Below, in pieces: positions 15,232 through 26,489 of a stretch of DNA of 39,326 bases. The DNA is from a bacterium (GTDB taxonomy: Bacteria; Chloroflexota; Chloroflexia; Chloroflexales; Kallotenuaceae). The notes under the pieces were generated by a model that saw nothing but the letters and a program-made list of their open reading frames with translations, had not been told where the DNA came from and searched no databases. The position numbers and the translations under genes are program-made. The DNA is taken from NCBI GenBank assembly GCA_016781505.1, contig JADDQF010000066.1:1-39326 (forward strand), read 5' to 3'. Position 1 is the first letter of the stretch. Every line of letters begins with the position of its first letter.

Positions 15232-16212
15232 ATGGCTTCCCCAATCATGATTGTGCCAGGCAAAAATGTGGTGTTGCATTACGTAGCCCGTCAGATGGAG
15301 GGTCTGGGCGATGTGATGGTGCTCGGCACCGCCAACGATGCCCTGTGGCAATCCCGCCAAACACCACCCCGCATTGTGCTTGCGGATGTGCAGCTTGACG
15401 ATATGAGTGGCGCCGAATTAGCCGAAATTTTGCCTAACTTTGCGCCAAACACGCGTATTTTGATCTGTGGCCGCGCCGTGCCCGCCACGGTGGCGCAGGT
15501 GCAGGCGCTTGGCGCCGAGTTTGTGGCGCTGGATGGCTCGTCGGCCGAGGCAGTCCGTACGGTGTATGAGGTGCTGGATATGGCGCCGCCGCCGACGCTG
15601 CCGACCACGGGCGATCTGCGGGAAGCGCCGCCCGCACGCGCCCAGGTAGTCGCCCCTCCGTCAGCTGCAGCCGCTACGCCTCCTGCCAAGGCAGCTGTGC
15701 CGCCTAAACCGGAATCCGCTACGCCGTCGGCTAGCCCCGCCCGTACACAGCCGACCAAAGAGGCGGCTCCCCCATCTGCAGCACCTCGGTTGGATGGCTT
15801 TGCGAAAGGGGGCGCCTTGGTGATCCAGCCGCAACAATATCAAGTGTTGATGCGGCTGTTGGATGTGGTGGCCAAGGAAGTCGGGGCACAATCTGTGCTG
15901 CTGATCGACCCTGCCGGCATGGTGTTGGTACAATCCGGTACCTTGCCCGGCGTGGTGATGGAGCTGATCGGGCCGATGGTTGCGACCAGCTTCTCGACCA
16001 CGAGCCAGCTCGCGCGTCATCTGCAAGATCAAAACACCAACGCTACCTATGTGCATGAGGGCGACCACTACGATATTTATGCGTTCAATATCAGCTATCG
16101 CGTGAGTCTGCTGATCATGTTCGATAAACGCATCAATCCCGGCAAACTTGGTACGGTTTGGGTGTACGCGAAGCGGGCAATGAAGCAGCTGCAGCAAATC
16201 TTGAAGTTGTGA
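15232..16212 (+). CDS. Degenerate receiver domain linked to roadblock/LC7 domain
   Basis: This 326-residue protein has three parts. Residues 1-120 resemble a receiver: the Asp in IVLADVQLDDMSG (D52) is kept, but the acidic pair is replaced by VPG and the conserved Lys is lost (FVALDG). Residues about 125-190 are a Pro/Ala-rich linker. Residues about 195-320 form a roadblock/LC7 domain (VLLIDPAGMVLVQSG, MVATSFSTTSQLARHL, the DIYAFNISYRVSLLIMFD strand). Roadblock proteins commonly regulate small GTPases such as MglA/Rab-like proteins in motility and polarity. No GTPase gene is in view. It closes the three-gene signalling operon and is probably a phosphorylation-independent adaptor. Confidence 0.85.
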   Translation: MASPIMIVPGKNVVLHYVARQMEGLGDVMVLGTANDALWQSRQTPPRIVLADVQLDDMSGAELAEILPNFAPNTRILICGRAVPATVAQVQALGAEFVALDGSSAEAVRTVYEVLDMAPPPTLPTTGDLREAPPARAQVVAPPSAAAATPPAKAAVPPKPESATPSASPARTQPTKEAAPPSAAPRLDGFAKGGALVIQPQQYQVLMRLLDVVAKEVGAQSVLLIDPAGMVLVQSGTLPGVVMELIGPMVATSFSTTSQLARHLQDQNTNATYVHEGDHYDIYAFNISYRVSLLIMFDKRINPGKLGTVWVYAKRAMKQLQQILKL

Positions 16213-16232
16213 CGAAAAGTACAAATTGAGGC

Positions 16233-16261
16233 TTGCAAATCTTGCCCAAGTCTGCTATACT
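16233..16261 (+). promoter_or_regulatory. Promoter of the ATP synthase operon
   Basis: TTGCAA (16233-16238), 17 bp, then TGC-extended TATACT (16256-16261). The predicted start near 16268 leaves a leader of about 155 bases before atpB. It lies 20 bases after the roadblock gene stop. Confidence 0.75.
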
Positions 16262-16423
16262 CGCCACAGAAATTGAATGTGAGATATTTCTCAATCTCAA
16301 CGATGTGGTTGCCCCACGGCTCGCCGACAATCCCTTCCGGGACTGGATGACGAGCTTCGTTTTTGTCGTACCATATGCACGCCGTTTGAAGTGTTGTGAA
16401 GCATCAGGAGGAGGTAGTCGCCA

Positions 16424-17500
16424 TTGTCCACGCGCAATAAAATTCTCCTTGGCATTCTTGGCCTCGTCGTGATCAGCGCCGCGCTCCGCTACGGATTGCC
16501 GGGCATCTTCGGCGTCGGCTCGCCGGTTGTGTCGGTCAAGGCCGAGCCGATTTTCAGCATCGACGGCAGCGGCTTCCATTTCGGGCCGGCGATGTTTGCG
16601 GGCGGGCATCATCCCGGTGGCTTCGTGGTAACCAACGCCATGCTGATGGCGCTGCTGGTCACGCTTGTGCTGACGATCTTGTCGCTGGTGGCCGCGCGCA
16701 ATGTTCGCCTGGTGCCGACCGGCTTTCAGAACTTCACGGAGATCGTTGTCGACGGCATGTATAACACCTTTGGCAGTGTTGATCGCAAGTACATTGCGCG
16801 CTTCTGGCCACTGGTCGGCACCATCTTCTTTTACGTCCTGATGTCAAACTGGCTGGCGCTGGTGCCGGGCGTGCTGTCGGTTGGCTATCGCGTGCCCGAA
16901 GCCGCGCTGCACGCCCCGCCGGCCGGTGCCGAGGGGGAAGGCGAACACGCGCCGGCTGAGTCGGCCACGCCAACTGATCAGGCGCATGGCGAGGGTGAAG
17001 GTGAAGGCACGGAGGAGCACGCGGTGTTGGTGCCCTACCTCCGCTCTCCCAGCGCCGATTTGAACAATACGCTGATGCTGGGCTTGGTCGGCTTTTTGTT
17101 TATCGAGTTTTGGGGCTTTCGGCAGCTCGGCGCGGGCTACCTGTCCAAGTTCTTTCCGTATCGCGACGGGCCGATTGGCATCTTTGCCGGCGTGCTCGAA
17201 TTTATCTCCGAGTTCGTCCGCATCATCTCGTTTGCATTCCGGTTGTTCGGCAACGTGTTCGCGGGTGAAGTGATCCTGCTGGTGATGCTGTTCCTCTTCC
17301 CGCTGCTGCCGTTGCCCTTCCTGGGTCTTGAGACGTTTGTGGGCTTTATCCAGGCGTTTGTGTTCGCGATCCTGGTGATGGCGTTTGCATCCCTGGCGAC
17401 GCAGGCACACGGCGGGCACGAAGGCCATGGCCCGGGCCATGACAGCGAGCCGCATCACGCCGAGCTGGGTGGTACGACGCGCCAAAATCCGGCGCACTAG
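16424..17500 (+). CDS. atpB: ATP synthase F0 subunit a
   Basis: This is the membrane subunit that forms the proton half-channels against the c-ring. Its 358 residues exceed the usual 230-290. It begins with TTG at 16424 behind a strong AGGAGGAGG at 16406-16414. The conserved channel segment EFVRIISFAFRLFGNVFAGE holds the essential Arg facing the c-ring carboxylate. The extra length comes from an N-terminal hydrophobic segment (7-22), a Glu/His/Gly-rich loop about residues 162-200 (for example GEGEGEGTEEH) and a His/Gly-rich tail (HGGHEGHGPGHD). These loops could bind metal or simply be spacers. It is the first gene of atpBEFHAGDC. I see no atpI upstream. Confidence 0.95.
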   Translation: MSTRNKILLGILGLVVISAALRYGLPGIFGVGSPVVSVKAEPIFSIDGSGFHFGPAMFAGGHHPGGFVVTNAMLMALLVTLVLTILSLVAARNVRLVPTGFQNFTEIVVDGMYNTFGSVDRKYIARFWPLVGTIFFYVLMSNWLALVPGVLSVGYRVPEAALHAPPAGAEGEGEHAPAESATPTDQAHGEGEGEGTEEHAVLVPYLRSPSADLNNTLMLGLVGFLFIEFWGFRQLGAGYLSKFFPYRDGPIGIFAGVLEFISEFVRIISFAFRLFGNVFAGEVILLVMLFLFPLLPLPFLGLETFVGFIQAFVFAILVMAFASLATQAHGGHEGHGPGHDSEPHHAELGGTTRQNPAH

Positions 17501-17545
17501 CTACGTAACATGCTGCGGCGCGGGTCGCAGTGAACGAATGGTTAA

Positions 17546-17809
<264 letters not shown>

Positions 17810-17839
17810 CAACGCTGGCGCAAGCCTGATGGAGGAGAC

Positions 17840-18331
17840 GTGGACGCATTAGGTATCGATCTCGGTGCTTTTATCTGGTATCTCGTGAACTTCGTGATCC
17901 TGCTGGCGGTGCTGCAGCGCTTTTTGTATCGGCCGCTCCTGGGCGCGATGCAAACCCGTGAAACGCGGATTCGCGAAAGCATCGAGAATGCCGAGCAGGT
18001 CAAGCAGCAGGTTGCGCGGGCCCAGCAGGATTACGAGGCGCGCATCAACGAGGCGCGGCAGGAGGCGGCCCGGATTGTGGCGCAGGCTAACGAGCGGGCG
18101 GGCGTGTCGGCGCAAGAGATTATTGCGCAGGCTCAGGCCGAGGCGCAGCGCATTCAGCTTGAAGCGCGCGAGCAAGCGCAGCAAGAGCGTGAACAGCTAC
18201 TGCGTGGCTTGCAGGCGCAGCTTTCAAACCTGGTGATCCAGACCGCCAGTACGGTTGTCGGTCAGGAGCTGAAGGGCAATGGCCACGACCGGCTGATCCA
18301 GCAGTCGATTGCTGATCTTGGGAGGGTGTAA
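17840..18331 (+). CDS. atpF: ATP synthase F0 subunit b
   Basis: This 163-residue stator subunit has an N-terminal membrane helix (LGAFIWYLVNFVILLAVLQRFLY) and a long charged coiled coil rich in Ala, Glu, Gln and Arg (about 40-145). It is typical in length for the family. It starts with GTG at 17840 just after GGAGGAG. Its TAA shares one base with the atpH ATG, so translation of the two is probably coupled. Only one b gene is present; there is no b-prime. Confidence 0.95.
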   Translation: MDALGIDLGAFIWYLVNFVILLAVLQRFLYRPLLGAMQTRETRIRESIENAEQVKQQVARAQQDYEARINEARQEAARIVAQANERAGVSAQEIIAQAQAEAQRIQLEAREQAQQEREQLLRGLQAQLSNLVIQTASTVVGQELKGNGHDRLIQQSIADLGRV

Positions 18332-18687
18332 TGCCGGCCGTTGACGCTCCAGTTGTGGCGCAGGCCTTGTACGACTCGCTCGTGCAAACGTTGCGCGCGA
18401 ACGGCGCCGAAGACCAGCTTGACGAGGTGATTGCGCAGTTTGTCGATTTTGTGCGTGGCGCCGGCCCGCGCGAAGCGACGGTAACCAGCGCGGTGCCGTT
18501 GTCCCAAGCGCAGCAGAATGATATACTACAACAGCTGCGCGGCAAGCATGGCGCGGCGCTGGATGTTACCTTTGAAGTTGATCCGGCTATTCTAGGCGGC
18601 CTCATCGTGCGAGTCGGCGATCAGGTGTTGGATGACAGCGTGCGGAGCCGACTGGTCGCGATTCAGCAGCGGATGCTTGTCAGTTAG
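18331..18687 (+). CDS. atpH: ATP synthase F1 subunit delta, short form lacking most of the N-terminal domain
   Basis: Delta links F1 to the peripheral stalk. This protein has 118 residues, against about 175-180 in typical bacteria. By eye its sequence aligns with E. coli delta from about residue 80 onward: the DQLDEVIAQFVDFV helix, the VTSAVPLSQAQ strand-helix, and the conserved LGGLIVRVGDQVLDDSVRSRL end. The N-terminal six-helix domain, which in other organisms holds the N-terminal helix of alpha, is reduced to one helix. The gene cannot begin much earlier, because its ATG overlaps the atpF stop. The C-terminal, b-contacting part is intact. It may be a lineage feature. Confidence 0.88.
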   Translation: MPAVDAPVVAQALYDSLVQTLRANGAEDQLDEVIAQFVDFVRGAGPREATVTSAVPLSQAQQNDILQQLRGKHGAALDVTFEVDPAILGGLIVRVGDQVLDDSVRSRLVAIQQRMLVS

Positions 18688-18692
18688 CGGCG

Positions 18693-18766
18693 AGCCGTCA
18701 GCCGTCAGCTATCAGCATTCAGTTCTCAGCTTTGGTATCCTTGCTGATGGCTGATAGCTGATAGCT
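18693..18766 (+). repeat. Inverted heptad-type repeat element between atpH and atpA
   Basis: The left side is built of short repeats around gccgtcagctatcagc (18693-18731). The right side (18743-18766, gctgatggctgatagctgat and so on) is its approximate complement, with AGCTATCAGC facing GCTGATAGCT. It can form an imperfect hairpin. Related elements of different sequence but the same design occur at 21333, 22924 and 29508. Confidence 0.75.
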
Positions 18767-18790
18767 CTTTGTTTATCAAGAGGGTTTTTT

Positions 18791-20332
<1,542 letters not shown>

Positions 20333-20377
20333 GGTAGGGTAGCTGAGGGAGTACGGGCGAAAAACGCAAGGGCTCAA

Positions 20378-20405
20378 GTATGGGTTTGATTTATCAAACC
20401 CATAC
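20378..20405 (+). repeat. Perfect 13-bp palindrome between atpA and atpG
   Basis: The arms gtatgggtttgat (20378-20390) and atcaaacccatac (20393-20405) are exact complements around TT. The surrounding sequence (GAGTACGGGCG before, CGGGACACCCGCCCCTAC after) also looks like dispersed intergenic repeat material, so the whole 20335-20440 interval may be an inserted non-coding element. Confidence 0.75.
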
Positions 20406-20466
20406 ACGCCGTCGGGACACCCGCCCCTACTTCCTGCCCCTCCTGGCCTTTAGAGCGAGGAAGAGC

Positions 20467-21330
20467 ATGGCATCGTTACGCGAGATTCGTCGCCGCGTGC
20501 GCTCAGTCAAAAATGTCGCCAAGATCACCAAGGCCATGGAAATGGTCTCGGCGTCCAAAATGCGGCGCGCGCAACGCAACACCCAAGCAACGCGGCCCTA
20601 CGCTGAACGGATGCGGACGGTGATGGGTGAGCTTACCACGCGCGCCGGCCAGCAGCTGGCCCATCCACTGCTGACGCAACGCGCCGATGTGCGGCGCATC
20701 GGTCTGGTAATCGTCACCCCGGACAAAGGGTTGTGCGGCGCGCTGGTCACCAATGTGCTGCGTACCGCGAGCCGCTTTGTGCTGGAACAGCGCCGGCTTG
20801 GCCGTGAAGTCGAGGTGCTAACGGTCGGCAAAAAGGGCCGCGATTTTGCGGTGCGGACCCACCTGCCGCTGGTTGCCGAAATCACCGGGCTGGGCGACTC
20901 GCCCAAGCTGATCGACGTTTTGTCCGTGGCGACCAACGTCATCAATGGGTTTAGCGAGGGCCGCTACGACGAGGTGTTCGTTGTGTTCACGGCGTTCGTC
21001 AACACGCTGTCGCAAAAGCCCGAGCGTAGGCGGCTGCTGCCGATCGAGCCGCCTGCGCAGCCGACTGGCGGAGCGCGCGTCGACTACACCTATGAACCTG
21101 GCCAGGGCGAAGTATTGAACGCATTGCTGCCTCGCTTTGTCGAGGTGCAGCTGTACCAAACCATTCTTGAATCGATTGCGAGCGAACACTCGGCCCGCAT
21201 GGCCGCGATGCGCAACGCAACCGACAACGCCAAGGAGCTGGTGCGCGATCTAACCCTGTCCGCCAACAAAGCACGGCAGGCCGCGATCACCAAGGAGTTG
21301 GCGGAAATTTCGGCGGGCAGCTTGAGATAA
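20467..21330 (+). CDS. atpG: ATP synthase F1 subunit gamma
   Basis: The central rotor shaft, 287 residues. The N-terminal helix starts [16 protein letters not shown] and continues [18 protein letters not shown]; the C-terminal helix has [22 protein letters not shown], both pairing as the coiled coil inside the alpha-beta hexamer. The middle has the GLCGALVTN segment typical of gamma. ATG 20467 with GAGGAAGAG upstream is chosen over the longer frame from 20380, which would start inside a palindromic repeat. A stretch rich in Pro and Arg near residues 200-230 is slightly longer than in E. coli. Confidence 0.96.
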   Translation: MASLREIRRRVRSVKNVAKITKAMEMVSASKMRRAQRNTQATRPYAERMRTVMGELTTRAGQQLAHPLLTQRADVRRIGLVIVTPDKGLCGALVTNVLRTASRFVLEQRRLGREVEVLTVGKKGRDFAVRTHLPLVAEITGLGDSPKLIDVLSVATNVINGFSEGRYDEVFVVFTAFVNTLSQKPERRRLLPIEPPAQPTGGARVDYTYEPGQGEVLNALLPRFVEVQLYQTILESIASEHSARMAAMRNATDNAKELVRDLTLSANKARQAAITKELAEISAGSLR

Positions 21331-21332
21331 AC

Positions 21333-22919
<1,587 letters not shown>

Positions 22920-22923
22920 CTAC

Positions 22924-23003
22924 GAGGCTTCAGGTTTCAGGCAACAGGTTTCAGGAGGCAGTTAAGTCTTTACCTGATGCCTGAAGCCTACAGCCTGAAG
23001 CCT
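22924..23003 (+). repeat. Inverted heptad-type repeat element between atpD and atpC
   Basis: The left half (22924-22955) has ttcaggtttcagg and caggtttcagg. The right half (22972-23003) has cctgatgcctgaagcc and cagcctgaagcct. The halves are complementary in type and can fold as an imperfect hairpin. Confidence 0.8.
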
Positions 23004-23016
23004 TCCCGAGGTTGCT

Positions 23017-23454
23017 ATGCCTTTTCGGCTTGAAATTGTGACGGCTGAGCGAATTGTTCTGTCGGATGAGGTGGATCAGATCAATGTGCCGGGCGCGGCC
23101 GGGCGCATGGGTATTCTGCCGCGCCACGAGCCGCTGCTGACCTCCTTGATCCCGGGTGAGCTCGACATCATCAAAAACGGTGAGCGCACGCCGTTCGCGA
23201 TCTCGGGCGGCTTCATGGAAGTGCTGCCCGAGCATGTGACGATCCTGGCCGATACCGCTGAGCGCGCCGACGAAATCGACGAGGCTCGGGCTGAGGCGGC
23301 GCGGCGGCGCGCGGAAGAGCTGATGCGCGAGCGGCGCTCCGACCAGGAGATGCTGCTGGCCGAAGCCCAGCTGCGGCGCGCCATGGTCCGCCTATCCGTG
23401 GCCAGGCTGAAGCGTGGCGGCCGGCGTGCCGGTCCGGGTGGTGGGCTCGAATAG
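23017..23454 (+). CDS. atpC: ATP synthase F1 subunit epsilon
   Basis: 145 residues. The N-terminal beta-sandwich shows FRLEIVTAERIVLSDEVDQI and the conserved PGAAGRMGILPRHEPLLTSL; the C-terminal two-helix part (about 88-134) has EIDEARAEAARRRAEELM and can act as the regulatory arm that inhibits hydrolysis. A Gly/Arg-rich tail ends it. ATG 23017 has GAGG a few bases upstream. It is the last gene of the operon and a hairpin with a T-rich tail lies about 80 bases downstream. Confidence 0.95.
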   Translation: MPFRLEIVTAERIVLSDEVDQINVPGAAGRMGILPRHEPLLTSLIPGELDIIKNGERTPFAISGGFMEVLPEHVTILADTAERADEIDEARAEAARRRAEELMRERRSDQEMLLAEAQLRRAMVRLSVARLKRGGRRAGPGGGLE

Positions 23455-23519
23455 ACCCCCGCTGGGGCGCCTTGCCGCTGTATGGCATGGGCGCAAAGTC
23501 CGATTCCGCCTGTGAAATG

Positions 23520-23528
23520 TGCTACAAT
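23520..23528 (+). promoter_or_regulatory. Extended -10 promoter candidate for mreB
   Basis: TGC-TACAAT at 23520-23528, about 97 bases before the mreB start, without a clear -35 box. The strong hairpin at 23533 would begin at or near the first transcribed bases if this promoter is used. Confidence 0.45.
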
Positions 23529-23532
23529 GTTT

Positions 23533-23565
23533 GCGCTTGACGGTGGCCGTCAAGCGCATTTGTTT
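23533..23565 (+). terminator. Hairpin with T-rich tail after the atp operon
   Basis: A perfect 11-bp stem, gcgcttgacgg (23533-23543) with ccgtcaagcgc (23547-23557), loop tgg, followed by atttgttt. It fits an intrinsic terminator for atpBEFHAGDC. It also lies just behind a candidate promoter, so it could instead be a 5' element of the mreB message. Confidence 0.65.
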
Positions 23566-23624
23566 AGCGATGAGTGACCGTTTCACGCGTCGAGCGGGCG
23601 GCACCAGCTGATTGAGGAACGACG

Positions 23625-24635
23625 GTGGCGCGCAAAATCGGGATTGATCTTGGCACAGCAAATGTTTTAGTGTATGTAAAGGGCAAAGGTATTGTCCTGA
23701 GCGAGCCATCGGTGGTGGCGCTGTCGACCAAAACGGGTCGGCCGCGCGCAGTGGGCGTCGATGCGCTCGAAATGCTTGGTCGCGAACCCGGCAGCATTGA
23801 AGTGATACGTCCCATGCGTAACGGCGTGATCGCCGACTACGTTGTGACCGAGGCGATGCTGCGCCATTTTATACGCAAAGCTAATTCGGGCTCCATTTCG
23901 CGGCCTGCGGTGATGATCTGTATTCCAGCCGGCGTAACATCCGTTGAAATGCGAGCCGTCCGCGACGCCGCAATCCAGGCTGGCGCACATCCCAAACACA
24001 CCTACCTGATTCGCGAGCCGCTTGCTGCCGCCATCGGCGCCAACATTCCTACCGCCAAAGCGTCGGGAAACTTCATTATCGATATCGGCGGCGGCACAAC
24101 CGAGGTTGCCGTGGTTTCGCTCAACGATATTGTAGTCAGCGCCTCGGTGCGGGTGGGCGGCGTTAAGTTCGATGAAGCGATTGCCTCGTATATCAAGCGG
24201 AAATATAACGTCGCGATCGGCGAGCGCACCGCCGAAAGCATCAAGGTCGAGGTTGGCTCGGCGCTAGCCTTGGAACAGCCTCTGCTGATGCAAGTGCGTG
24301 GCCGCGATCAAGTGTCGGGCTTGCCCAAAACGATCCAGGTCAGCTCGAACGAGATCACGGAGGCGATTCAAGAGCCGCTTGAAGCGATTATTAATGCCGT
24401 TCGCGCCGTGCTGGTGGAAACGCCGCCGGAGCTGGCGTCGGATATTATCGACAAAGGAATGGTGATGACCGGCGGTGGCTCGATGCTGCGGCGCATCAAC
24501 GAGCTGTTGACTGAGGTTACCGGTGTGCCCTGTTATGTTGCGGACCAACCCGCAAATTGTGTGGCGATTGGTACCGGCTTAGCCCTTGAAAACATCAACA
24601 TCTTGCGTGATAGCTTGTCAGGCGATGAGGGATAA
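23625..24635 (+). CDS. mreB: Rod-shape-determining actin homologue MreB
   Basis: 336 residues, normal. Actin-fold ATP motifs are clear: phosphate-1 [19 protein letters not shown] near the start, phosphate-2 [14 protein letters not shown], and the adenosine motif [14 protein letters not shown]. It polymerises under the membrane and guides cell wall synthesis. The start is GTG 23625 behind GAGGAAC. No mreC, mreD or rodA follows; the next gene is pckA, so this is a solitary mreB. Codon use resembles its neighbours. Confidence 0.95.
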   Translation: MARKIGIDLGTANVLVYVKGKGIVLSEPSVVALSTKTGRPRAVGVDALEMLGREPGSIEVIRPMRNGVIADYVVTEAMLRHFIRKANSGSISRPAVMICIPAGVTSVEMRAVRDAAIQAGAHPKHTYLIREPLAAAIGANIPTAKASGNFIIDIGGGTTEVAVVSLNDIVVSASVRVGGVKFDEAIASYIKRKYNVAIGERTAESIKVEVGSALALEQPLLMQVRGRDQVSGLPKTIQVSSNEITEAIQEPLEAIINAVRAVLVETPPELASDIIDKGMVMTGGGSMLRRINELLTEVTGVPCYVADQPANCVAIGTGLALENINILRDSLSGDEG

Positions 24636-24676
24636 TCTATTAACTGGCTAACAGGGACACTATCAGGAGGAAATCA

Positions 24677-26278
24677 GTGGCTATTTCTGTGTCAACGGAG
24701 ACTCAGCATGCCCTGGAGGGACTTGGCCTTACCAATCTAGGCAACGTGCATTGGAACTATGCGGTGCCGGTGTTGGTTGAGCAGGCGATCCGGCGGGGGG
24801 AAGCCCAGCTCGCCAGCAACGGCGGCCTTGTAGCCTATACCGGCAAGCGCACGGGTCGCTCCCCGAAAGACCGTTTCATCGTCCGCAATGCCGCGACGGC
24901 TGATACAGTGGCCTGGGGCGCGATCAATCAGCCGCTTGAGCCGGCCGTGTTTGATGCCCTGCGCCGGCGAGTGGTGGCGTACTTGCAAGGCCGTGACGTT
25001 TTTGTGCTGGATGCGCGTGCCGGGGCCGACCCGCAGAGTAGCTTGCCGCTACGTGTGGTGACCGAATACGCCTGGCACAGTCTGTTCGCCAAGCAGCTGT
25101 TCCTTGGGCTTACGGCTGAGGAAGCGGCGTCCCATGTGCCCGAGTGGACCATCCTTTCCGTGCCCGGGTTTAAAACCGACCCCCAGCGCGACGGCGTTTA
25201 CTCCGATATCGCCGTTATCCTGAATTTTGAAAGCCAGGAAGTGCTGATCTGCGGGACTGAGTACGCCGGCGAGAGCAAAAAGTCGATCTTTTCGGTGCTG
25301 AACTATATCCTGCCGCAGCGTGGCATCTTGCCGATGCACTGCTCGGCGAACCAGGGACCGCGCGGCGATGTTGCGCTCTTTTTCGGCTTGTCGGGCACCG
25401 GCAAAACCTCGCTTTCCTCCGATCCGGAGCGGGGGCTGATCGGTGACGACGAGCACGGCTGGAACGAGAACGGCGTGTTTAACTTCGAGGGCGGCTGCTA
25501 TGCCAAATGCATCCATCTGTCGCCCGACAAGGAGCCGCAGATCTACAACGCGATTCGCTTTGGCGCGGTGATCGAGAATGTTGTGGTCGATCCCGCAACG
25601 CGTGCGCCCGACTACGACGACGACCGCTTCACCGAAAATACGCGCGTCGCCTACCCGCTGGAGCATATTGCGAATATCGTTGAGTCGAAGCGGGGCGTCC
25701 ACGCCAATGTGCTCTTCTTTTTGACGGCCGACGCCTTTGGTGTGCTACCGCCAATCGCGCGCCTTACTCCCGAGCAGGCGATGTATCATTTCTTGAGCGG
25801 CTACACCGCCAAGCTGGCCGGTACCGAAGTCGGCGTGACCGATCCCCAAGCTACGTTTGAGGCGTGCTTTGGCGCACCCTTCCTGCCGCTGCCGGCCACG
25901 ACCTATGCCAGAATGCTGCGCGACAAACTGAACCGCCACCATGCCCGGGTGTATCTGCTCAACACCGGCTGGAGCGGTGGTCCCTTTGGTGTAGGCCAAC
26001 GGATCAGCATCGCTCATACGCGCGCGATGCTGCGCGCCGCAATCGCAGGTGAGCTAGAAGCGGCGGAAACCTACACCGACCCGCTCTTTGGCCTGCATGT
26101 CCCCACACATATTGCGGGCGTGCCCGACGCAGTGCTGCGGCCGCGGGACACCTGGCAAGACCAGGCGGAGTACGACCGGCTGGCGCGGGTGTTGGCGCAA
26201 CGCTTCGTCGATAACTTCGCCGCAAAGTTCGCGGCGCAAGCACCGGAGCTTGCCGCGCAAGGTCCGCGCCTCGCCTAA
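24677..26278 (+). CDS. pckA: Phosphoenolpyruvate carboxykinase (ATP)
   Basis: 533 residues. It interconverts oxaloacetate plus ATP with phosphoenolpyruvate, CO2 and ADP, the key step of gluconeogenesis. The ATP-type family is shown by [14 protein letters not shown], the kinase-1a loop [18 protein letters not shown], the GDDEHGW metal site, [12 protein letters not shown] and [15 protein letters not shown]. The start is GTG 24677 behind AGGAGGA. It has its own strong terminator 30 bases after the stop. Confidence 0.96.
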   Translation: MAISVSTETQHALEGLGLTNLGNVHWNYAVPVLVEQAIRRGEAQLASNGGLVAYTGKRTGRSPKDRFIVRNAATADTVAWGAINQPLEPAVFDALRRRVVAYLQGRDVFVLDARAGADPQSSLPLRVVTEYAWHSLFAKQLFLGLTAEEAASHVPEWTILSVPGFKTDPQRDGVYSDIAVILNFESQEVLICGTEYAGESKKSIFSVLNYILPQRGILPMHCSANQGPRGDVALFFGLSGTGKTSLSSDPERGLIGDDEHGWNENGVFNFEGGCYAKCIHLSPDKEPQIYNAIRFGAVIENVVVDPATRAPDYDDDRFTENTRVAYPLEHIANIVESKRGVHANVLFFLTADAFGVLPPIARLTPEQAMYHFLSGYTAKLAGTEVGVTDPQATFEACFGAPFLPLPATTYARMLRDKLNRHHARVYLLNTGWSGGPFGVGQRISIAHTRAMLRAAIAGELEAAETYTDPLFGLHVPTHIAGVPDAVLRPRDTWQDQAEYDRLARVLAQRFVDNFAAKFAAQAPELAAQGPRLA

Positions 26279-26306
26279 CTAGCTTCGGCTTCTCGCCGTT
26301 TCCTTG

Positions 26307-26345
26307 CCTCTCGCTTGGTGCAGCGCCGGCGAGAGGTTTTCTTTT
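26307..26345 (+). terminator. Intrinsic terminator of pckA
   Basis: Stem cctctcgc (26307-26314) pairs with gcgagagg (26329-26336), with a 14-base loop that itself contains short complementary bases, then ttttctttt. Confidence 0.85.
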
Positions 26346-26412
26346 GTGGGTTCGGCCTGTTTTGGAGCTGTCACCGCAACTTCGGTCGATCTAGGCGGGC
26401 CGGTGAGAGCTT

Positions 26413-26441
26413 TTGACAGGATTTTGGGGACACAATATCCA
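26413..26441 (+). promoter_or_regulatory. Candidate promoter of the mevalonate block
   Basis: A perfect TTGACA (26413-26418) with TATCCA (26436-26441) at 17 bp. The -10 box is weak, which may mean activation or low expression. Confidence 0.5.
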
Positions 26442-26489
26442 CATATTCGCACGACGCTGATGTGCTGATTTATTAGTGGAGTTGTTTTT

